Assembly: GCA_004431415.1 (NCBI GenBank)
Contig: QPMI01000161.1
Coordinates: 62,001-126,000 of the forward strand
DNA from: Cyanophora paradoxa
Taxonomy: Eukaryota > Glaucocystophyceae > Cyanophorales > Cyanophoraceae
Length of the DNA: 64,000 nucleotides
Direction: 5' to 3'
The notes beneath the pieces were generated by a model. That model saw nothing but the letters and a program-made list of their open reading frames with translations. It was not told the DNA's origin and searched no databases. Shown here one piece after another: positions 56,721 through 64,000 of this stretch. The position numbers and the translations under genes were made by a program. Numbering within the stretch: position 1 is the stretch's first letter; every line of letters begins with the position of its first letter.

Positions 56721-58857
56721 CTACTCGCGGGTGGCTCCGAGGCCGAGGTTGGGGTCGACGGGCTCCGCGGGGGGCGGGATCTCGCGCCCGACCTCCACCC
56801 CGAAGCCCCCCGGAGGCCCCGCCGGCACGAAGGCCGGCGCGGCCGCGCGCAGGGCGGGCGCCGCCCCCGAAGTCCCCAGGCTCCCCGCGCTCGGCGCCCG
56901 CGGCCGCCCCCACGCCGAGCCGGCGGCCGCGGCGTGCGTGTGCGCCTCGGCCCCGCGGAACTCCGCCGCGAAACTCGCGATCGCCTTCGAGAGCGACTTG
57001 TCGACCGCGCTGCCGGAACGGTGAGAAGGAAAGTAAGCTGAAGGGAAGGAAAGGGAAGGAAGCCGGGAAGAAGCGGACCAGGAGATGAGATCCAAGCGGT
57101 GGCGGACGAGCTCCGAGAGGCCGGCGCTCACGCTCAGGTTCGCGGAGCGCAGCGCCTCGATCGCCTCCGCCGGCGCCCCCACCGCCTCCGCCTGATCATG
57201 AGACCGGAAATTCGATCCGAGCGAATCGGATTTTGAATTCAAACTTCGCACGCACGCGGAGCGAGGCGTGCGTCCAGTGGTGGTCGACGAGGTCGCGCAG
57301 CTCCCGGTCGAAGGCTGCGCGCTCCGCCGGCAGAATCTGCCGGCGCCGTGCACGGAGGCGCAAAAATCAGTTTCGCACGCGAAATCCCAACAAATCTAAT
57401 CAGGATGCAGCAATCGATATCCTTAGCTGCGCGCAGGCACCGTACCTTCGCGAGCTCGTCGCGGACCTCCTCGAGCAGCGCCTGCAAAACAGTCCGGTCC
57501 GACGGTCAGCTCGCGTTCTCTCAGGCCATGAGGCTAGCTAACTTGAAGGGTCTGGCCGGGCCAAGATCTAATTCTAAAAGCTCGCAATGACCTTGGCGCG
57601 GTCGCTGGTCGAGCCGATGGAGAGCTGCTCCATGCGCCCCACGGCCAGCGTCTGCGAGCACATCATGATCAGGGTCTGCATTTGCAGTTGCAGATCTAGA
57701 CAGATCAAATTCGACTGAATTCGAAAAGTTGATTTCCGGACCCGCTCGAGGTCTTGGATGCCGCAGTGCGGGCGTTCGCGGCCTCGAGCTCGCGCTCCAG
57801 GAACCGGCGGCGGTCCGCCAGCTCGTTGAACGTCGCTTCCGCCCTCGTGAGAAGGTCTGCGTGTGCGTGAAATTAAATGAAAAATCAATCTGAAGTTGAA
57901 ATCGATCGCCGGTCGCGGGATTTCGAAATTATTTTAAAATTTGCGGACCGTGTGCGTCGTCGCGCTCGCCCTCCAGCTTCGCGTTTTGCGCTATGGCCTC
58001 CGACCGGTCCATCTCCGCCTGGTACGGGAAAATTAAAGACACCGACCGGCACGGCGCCGGCCTCATGATCAGCGCTGAGATCTAGAATGCTCATGATCGC
58101 AGTAGAGTGAGAGACACGTGCACGGCACCTGCGCCAGCTGGAATTCCATCTCCTGAAGCTTCAGCTGCGACAGCGTCAGAACTGGATCGGAAGCCAAAAT
58201 TAAACCATGATCAACCGCGGCACCTGCGCCTCGCCGATGGCAGCCAGAAGCTGGCACGAGCTTATAAGCAGCGACGACGCGATCCAGATCAGGCGCCCCG
58301 CGCACCTTCTCCTTCTCCATCTCGCGCTCGATCTCAGCATCCTCGAGGCTTTTGACACGCTCCTTCAGATCCACATTTTCTTGCCGCAGTCCGAGCAGCG
58401 AGATCTCGTCGCTCCGCGTGCGCTCCAACAGCTCTTTGACGTGTCGAGCCGACGCCTCCAGCTCTGCGGAGGATGCCGTGCGAAAATCAGATTCCGCGAA
58501 ATTGTTTTGGAGCGACGCCCGCAAATTTCCGCGTGCGCCCGCGCTCCCGCATTGCCCGCGCACCCTTTGACATCAGGAGCTTCTCGTGGCCCAGCAGCGT
58601 CGCGCGCGTCGCTGTCTCCGTGGCCAGAAGCTCTTCATTTCGCCCTTCCGACTGCGCGAGCGGCCGCGGCGCGTCGGCGCGCGCCTTCAGAAAAGAGCGC
58701 GGGCGCTGCAGAATACTCTGCGTACCGCGAGGCGCCGTGAGAGCTGCGCAAGGCGATCCGTATCCTGTTCCATTGTGTCCAACGCCGTCGTGCGCTCGAC
58801 CACGAGCTTCGCCCCCTGCTCGCCTACCATCGTCTTCTCAATCGTTTCCATCGCTGC
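56721..58857 (-). CDS. Multi-exon coiled-coil protein
   Basis: Function unknown. Minus-strand exons of 20-50 residues are separated by introns that are less GC-rich than elsewhere in the host, with GATC- and AATT-containing stretches. Exons from the N-terminus: METIEKTMVGEQGAKLVVER with TALDTMEQDTDRLAQLSRRL (58850-58730); SAELEASARHVKELLERTRS followed by EISLLGLRQENVDLKERVKS and LEDAEIEREMEKEKV (58480-58300). Then LSQLKLQEMEFQLAQ, SEAIAQNAKLEGERDDAH (about 58000), ATFNELADRRRFLERELEAA (about 57840-57780), TLAVGRMEQLSIGSTSDRAK (about 57650) and ALLEEVRDELAKV (about 57480). AEAIEALRSANLSVSAGLSE is followed by a low-complexity Ala/Pro/Gly tail ending LGATRE at 56721. Heptads run nearly throughout, recalling kinesin or golgin stalks. 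No motor or membrane anchor seen. Confidence 0.6.
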
Positions 58858-59471
58858 GTCTCTGGTGCCGCCGATGCTGCTGGAGCCGAATCGAAGAGCG
58901 TGGTTTTGATTTTGTGAATTTCTGAGCTGAGGCGGGTACATGTATACGCAGCCCGGTTCCTCTCCGGATCCTATACCTCTCGAGCTCTTAATTCTCCAAA
59001 AGCCCGGCCCCTTCTCTTCGAAATTCCAGCTCCTCTTCCAAGAATTTCTCTCGAGCTCCGGCCAGCCCTGCATCATCATGGCATGGCATGCATGTGAATC
59101 CGAATTCTCCTTTCCTCTCCCCTCCAATTTTGCCAAGTTGAACAACTTTCCCCCTCTAGGCGGCGGGCGAATCCACGGCCGCCGTAATCCATAAGCTAGC
59201 TGGCTGGTGCCGGCGCCCACTAGCTGGAGAGAATGGCCGGGCCCACAGCAGGTCCCGCTGCCGGCGCCTCCTCCGCTCCTGCGGCCCCGGCCCATTGTAG
59301 TTTGTTGGACCCAGGGGGATCGTGCGTGCGCTGTCTGCGGCTTCTCGCCTCGAAGGAAGCGACGCCGCAGCTGGAGCTAGCTCTTGCGTAATCCGCAGTG
59401 CATGCGGTTATGATTAAGAATGCCAAGAATGGCGAGGAGGGTCGGGAGGGGGTGCGGGGAGGAGGGCGCCC
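58858..59471. other. Intergenic region
   Basis: No gene recognised. Moderately A/T-rich, with EcoRI-like AATTC and AGCTC words, matching the composition of introns in the neighbouring coiled-coil gene. It should contain that gene's promoter and the 3' UTR of the RRM gene. Confidence 0.4.
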
Positions 59472-60882
59472 CTATCGGTCGCGGTCGCCGGCGCGGCGCT
59501 CGCTGCGGGCGAAGGAGATGTAGAGCCCCTCGTTGTCGTTCCGGTCCATCCGGTACCCCTGAGCGCCGGAAGGCGTGTGAGGAGAGGCGCGGGGCGTCGC
59601 AGAGGGGAGGGGAGGGGAGGGGCGGGGGCGGGCCTGGGAGGAGCGGAGGGCGATGAAGGCCTGGACGCGGTCCTCGAACTCGACGAAGCCGTACTTGCCC
59701 TGCCCCGACTTCCGCTCCAGCAGCCGCACCGACAGGTACCCCGCGAACGGCCGGAAGATGTCTGCCCACCGTCACCGCGGGAGCAAGGGTCGCGGGGGTA
59801 CAGGGTAGAAGAAGCGCGCACGGGCGATCTCGCGCTCGGTGGCGTCGCCGGGAACGCCCTGCACGTAGAGGGTCTTGGTCGCCTCCATGGGCACCTCCCG
59901 CGGCTGCTCGCGCTCAGCCGAGGGCGAACGAAGGCGCCCGTGGCGGGGTACGGGCGTACGTCGACCAGGGGCATGCCGAGGCCCATCGGGGCGCCCTGCC
60001 GACAGCGGCGCGCGCGCGTTAGCGGGGGCACGGGCCGGGTGCCGGCCGGGCGAGGCGAGACGGGGCTCGGCGGCGCGGGCGGCGGGCGGGCGCGGGGCGG
60101 GGCATGCGGGGTCGGGCGGCGGCGGAGCGGCAAGAAGGTACTCACGGCCATGAAGGGGTATGCGGCGGGGCCGGGGAAGAAGCCAGGGTCCATGAACGAG
60201 GGGTAGCCGGGCATTGGGGGCGGGAAGAAGGCGTCTCGGCCGCGCCCGGGCGGGCTTCGGGACCGGCGGCGCTCCCGGCGGTCGTCTACACGGCGGGCGG
60301 CGGCGGGGCGGTCGGAGGCGGCCGGTGGGCGATCAGGGGAGGGGCGAAGGCTAGGCACTGGCTCGGTCCCTCTAGGGATGCCGGACACAACGGCGCACCC
60401 GTCTCGTCGTCCCGCCCGCGCTTGGGCCGACTCGAAGCACTCCTCGCGAACTCGACGGGTGGAACGCGCCGGTCAAGGGCACGCAGGCGGGCCGGAGAGG
60501 CGCGTGGGCGGGGCGGCGCGAAGGATATCGAGCGGCTTCGCCGCGTTCTCCAGCCGCGTCCCGTCCAGCTTGTCCTTCGCGTGCTCCGCCGATCCCCTGT
60601 CCCGAAACTCGATGAAGCCGACGAGACTGCATGTCTCGTCAGCCTTTGAGCGGAACTGAAGGGGCTGGCGGGTGGATGGCGGGCAATTATGATTCGGGCT
60701 TCGCGAGCTCGCGAGCACCCCGACTTTGCTACTGGTCAAGCTTACCTGCCATTCCGGTCCGAGCGGAGCCGCGAGGACACGTATCCTGGGAGCGAGTTCA
60801 CTTGCTGCTGAAAAGCATCTTCCGACATTCCATGCGGCAGCTCCGCGACAAACAAAGTTGTGCTGTCGCTATTTTCTGCCAT
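59472..60882 (-). CDS. Two-RRM RNA-binding protein with RS/Pro-rich linker
   Basis: Binds RNA, probably in splicing or mRNA metabolism. ATG at 60882. RRM1: TTLFVAELPHGMSEDAFQQQ (RNP2 LFVAEL) and, on the next exon, SLVGFIEFRDRGSAEHAKDK (RNP1 VGFIEF; about 60625-60570) with LDGTRLENAAKPLDILRAAP. Linker: RRVDDRRERRRSRSPPGRGR and FFPPPMPGYPSFMDPGFFPG, an Arg/Ser-type segment followed by aromatic-Pro repeats. RRM2: KTLYVQGVPGDATEREIARI (RNP2 LYVQGV; about 59875-59820) and GKYGFVEFEDRVQAFIALRS (RNP1 YGFVEF; about 59700-59645). It ends YRMDRNDNEGLYISFARSER and GDRDR at 59472. The pattern of two RRMs with RNP1 GFVEF and a short Arg-rich end resembles the RBPMS/plant two-RRM group. All strong RNP aromatic residues are present. 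Confidence 0.85.
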
Positions 60883-61069
60883 CTGCGCTGTCGCCTCTTG
60901 CGTTAGAACGCGACGATCGGCTCTCGAATGGCGAGGTCCGATCAGGATTGCGAACCTCACAACTTGGTTTCAAACAGCTTGTTTCGATGGGTCTGCACTC
61001 CGGCTCCTGCTTCGCTGTGGGTTCCGCTTGCTGGGGGAGGGGACGAATCGCCTCCCGGGTACGCCGCTC

Positions 61070-63126
61070 ATGACAGCGCGGACGCTCCACCTCATCCTCC
61101 TTCTCGCAACCTTCGCCCTCGCCCTCTCGCACGGCCCCGGAGCGCATCTCCATCACAGCGGTCACACTTCGAATTCGCTAGGTCATCCGGCAGCGGCAGT
61201 GGCAAATATGGCGGCGACTCGCGAGCAGTACGATGTCATCGTCGTGGGCGGCGGCTTTGCGGGCCTCGCGGCGGCCCTCGAGGCCTCTGACGCGGGTGCG
61301 AGCGTCGCCATCCTCGAGAAGGAGCCCAAGACCGGCGGCAACTCGGCCAAGGCCTCCTCGGGTGAGCGCGTGCACCGCGTCCGCCGCGCGTCATTCTTCC
61401 GCATTGCATGCAGCTGCCCTGTAAAAATTCTCAGTCCTCACTGACGTCGCGTCTGCTGCCCGCCAGGCATGAATTCGGTCGGAACGGCCGCGCAGGAGAA
61501 GCGCAACATCCCGGACACGAAGGAGCTCTTCACGGAGGACACAATCAAGTCCGGCGACGGGCTTTCGGACCCCGAGCTCGTACGCATCCTTGCGGAGAAC
61601 GCCAAGGGCGCCATCGAATGGCTCAACAAGATGGGCCAGAACGAGACTTTGAAGATGAACGGTGCGCTGGCGGGTCTCGTCAAGCGTGGCGCCCGTACCT
61701 TTGCTGAAGTTCCTTGCCTCTGTCGTTTCGCGTCGTAGACGTCGTGCTGTGCGGCGGACACGCGGTCCCGCGGACCCACCGGTCAGAGGCGGACCCGTCG
61801 GGGAAGCCCGCCCCGAACATCGGCTTCGAGATCGTCTCGACGCTGGCGAAGCGCGTGAAGGAGCGCGCGCAACTGATCGACACCATCACGGGCGCCCACG
61901 TCGTGGGGCTCCTCCGCGACGACTCGGGCGCCGTCGTCGGCGTCGAGTTCCACCAGCACCCCGCCCCGCCGGCGCCGGGCGCGCCCGCGCAGGCGCCAGC
62001 CAGCGGCGAGCACAGCGGTCCCGTCCTCAAGGTTCGCCTGACTGGTCGAGACTCGCGCTGCCGTCGCGCCGCCGCCGCCGCCGCCGCGCCACCTGACACC
62101 GCGCGCGCGCAGCTGAAGGCGAAGGCCGTCGTCCTCGCGGCGGGCGGCTACGCGGCCGACCGCGCGGGCCTCCTGGCGAAGTACACGCCGGACAAGGCGA
62201 AGCTGGCGACGACGAACGGGGCGTGGGCGACGGGGGACGGCGTCAAGCTCGCGGAGCGCATCGGGGCCGACCTCATCCACATGGACAAGGTCCAGGTCCA
62301 CCCCACGGGCCTCGTCGACCCCGCCGACCCCACCGTTCGCTCCGCCCGCCCGCCCGCCCACCCGCCCCACCCCCGCTTCCCGGCCCGCCTGAGGCCGGGC
62401 GGGCGCAGGCGGGCACCAAGTTCCTGGGCCCGGAGGCTCTCCGCGGCGTCGGCGGCATCCTCATCAATCACGAGGGCAAGGTATCCCCTCCCCTCCCTCC
62501 CTCCCTCGCCCCGCGCCGCGTGATCGTTCTCGGCGCAGCGCTTTGTGAACGAGCTGGGGCGGCGCGACAACGTGACGTCGGCGATCTTCGCGCACTGCAA
62601 GCCGCTGGCCGTGTCGGCGCCGAAAGCCGCGGGCGGCACGGAGCCGCCAGTCGTAGCCTATCTCGTGCTCTCCGACGACGGCAAGGCCCGCTACGGCGCC
62701 GGCGCGATCAACTTCTACGCCTCGAAGAAGCTCTTCATCTCGTACCCCAACGCCAAGGCCTTCGCCGAGGGCGCCGGGCTCCCCGCCGAGGCCCTCGAGA
62801 AGGCCCTCGCCGAGTACTCGGCGGCGGCGGAGAGCGGCGCGGCGGACGCCTTCGGCCGCAAGGACCGCGCGGCGGCCCCGCGGCCGGACCAGCCGCTCCA
62901 CGTCGCGATCATGACGCCGTCGCTGCACTACACGATGGGCGGCGTCCGCATGTCCCCCAAGACCGAGCTGCTGGCCGGCGGGAAGCCCATCCCGGGCCTC
63001 TACGGCGCCGGCGAGGTGACGGGCGGGGTGCACGGCGAGAACCGCCTCGCCGGCAACTCTCTCCTCGAGTGCTGCGTCTTCGGTCGCATCGCTGGCCGCG
63101 AGGCGGCCGCCCGCGCCAAGCTCTGA
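61070..63126 (+). CDS. Soluble fumarate reductase (Osm1/Frd1 type), signal peptide, multi-exon
   Basis: FAD flavoprotein that reduces fumarate to succinate, an electron sink for oxidative protein folding in ER or mitochondrial relatives. The ATG at 61070 opens a hydrophobic leader ([17 protein letters not shown]), a likely signal peptide. FAD-binding: [20 protein letters not shown] (about 61231; GxGxxG), then [17 protein letters not shown] and, across an intron, [20 protein letters not shown]. Later exons: [20 protein letters not shown] (about 62115), [20 protein letters not shown] (about 62275; active-site region), [40 protein letters not shown] (about 62550), [20 protein letters not shown] (about 62925) and [20 protein letters not shown] followed by SLLECCVFG (about 63000-63080). 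Stop TGA 63124-63126. No cytochrome or flavin-transferase-linked FMN domain seen. Catalytic HPTG, Arg and His motifs are intact. Confidence 0.9.
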
Positions 63127-64000
63127 GCATCGGGCCCCGCTCCCGCCCGCCCTCATTTCTTTATCGGCTTTCTCGCTTTTCCTTGAGTTCGAGCATGTCA
63201 TTAAAACCATGCATTTGATAGTGACACGTGATGTTCGCTAGCGGCTAGCTAGCAGCACATCTGTGGTCTAGGCTACCATGTACAGTTGTCCCGTCAGTCG
63301 GGACCTGCAGCTGCATTTCAGACACGACCAACGACATCTGGACTAGCCCTAGCAGCTGTTTGGCTAGCAGTGGGCCGCCGGTCGAGTCGTAAGGGCTCAG
63401 ACAGATAGGCAAGTGACGTCGAAAATCGAAATCGAATACCGAAGCTCGAGATCGAAACCTAGGTCTACTTACCCTACGGGCTTAAGATCAAAAGATCAAA
63501 GGTGCGGGCCGTGCCCGGAGGCTCGCCCGTTCCCGCCACGGACTGGCCGCTAAGGAGGAGGAATGCTGCCCGAGGGGGCCGGAACCCCAACGAGCCCCTC
63601 TCAAGCAACACGGTACCTCTCAAGCAACGCTTCCAACAGTGCGCTCATGTCGTGAGGAGGCTAATTATAAGGCTAGGTCTAGTTATGTGCCGAGCGCACG
63701 CGCAGGTTGGACATGCATTGCCGATCTGTGCGTGCGGCGGCTTCGCTACTCGGGGCCTTTCAACGTGGACCTGCCGGAGCCCTTTGTAATGCAGCTGCTG
63801 CGCTCCTCCGAGTTCCAGAAAGGGCTCGGCTTGACTCAGTGAATCTCGGCGAGGTGCGCCCTTGCGCCCCCATGCGCCGCGCGCTTTCGGCGCCCTGACG
63901 CAGCGATGCTATTTGTTCGTGTTTGTTTTGACTGTGCGCATGATTGCAAGGGGGGGTCAGCTGCTCAAACCCCCCTTGCTACCCGTCGGATTGTCTGTCC
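63127..64000. other. Window end: intergenic, possible terminal exon near 63740-63841
   Basis: Mostly 3' UTR-like sequence. A plus-strand frame ending at TGA 63839-63841 encodes LRYSGPFNVDLPEPFVMQLL followed by RSSEFQKGLGLTQ, which reads like a real protein end and could be the last exon of a small gene or part of one extending from about 63502. Too short to assign. Confidence 0.3.

Noticed and set aside
1-64000. tRNA, rRNA or riboswitch genes
   Set aside because: No cloverleaf with A/B box sequence or rRNA core was seen on reading through; a covariance search would be needed to exclude small ones.

Overview
The window comes from the nuclear genome of a GC-rich, photosynthetic microbial eukaryote and carries an integrated polinton-like virus. 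Host coding sequence is cut into many short exons by small, almost pure G/C introns. These often start GTGCGCC and end with a CTGAC-like branch site a few bases before CAG. A nuclear ClpC with a transit-peptide-like leader implies a plastid. The lineage (green alga, haptophyte, pelagophyte or other) cannot be settled from this sequence. Because of the introns, host genes are given as spans with the exons I could recognise; most start codons and exact splice sites are tentative.

Host left flank (1-25859): an HSL-type alpha/beta hydrolase (-), an acidic protein with an NT-C2-like start (+), a dCTP deaminase (-), a Pro/Ala/Tyr-rich coiled-coil protein (+), a SnoaL/NTF2-fold protein and a one-span micro-protein (-), a HECT ubiquitin ligase (+), a Ser-rich coiled-coil protein (-), a P-loop GTPase (+), plastid ClpC (+), a GH20 hexosaminidase (-) and a multi-WH2 actin-binding protein (+).

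Element (25860-38044, 12185 bp): a sharply AT-richer block with 497-bp terminal inverted repeats, each holding two copies of a 209-bp unit, and flanked by the 5-bp target duplication AGTGC. It encodes a double-jelly-roll major capsid protein, a penton-like minor capsid protein, an FtsK/HerA-type packaging ATPase, an rve-family integrase with a D-D-D rather than D-D-E triad, and a large replicase joining a divergent family-B-like polymerase palm to an SF1 helicase. The replicase frame is broken by one -1 shift just before helicase motifs V and VI. Small zinc-binding and DUF5710-like proteins fill the rest. A motif CAAAAAATGAC recurs upstream of four genes. I see no maturation protease.

The insertion lies exactly in the stop codon of a host class 3 lipase gene. 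Joining the flanks minus one target copy gives ...Trp-Thr-Glu-His-TAG. With the element present, the lipase reads 19 codons into the right inverted repeat before stopping.

Host right flank (38045-64000): the lipase (-), a Spastin/MSP1-like AAA ATPase (-), an unrecognised Lys/Glu-rich protein (-), a SEN1/senataxin-like helicase (+), an unrecognised protein (+), a second AAA ATPase with an acidic N-terminus (+), a coiled-coil protein (-), a two-RRM RNA-binding protein (-) and a secretory fumarate reductase of the Osm1/Frd1 type (+). No rRNA, tRNA or CRISPR array was seen.
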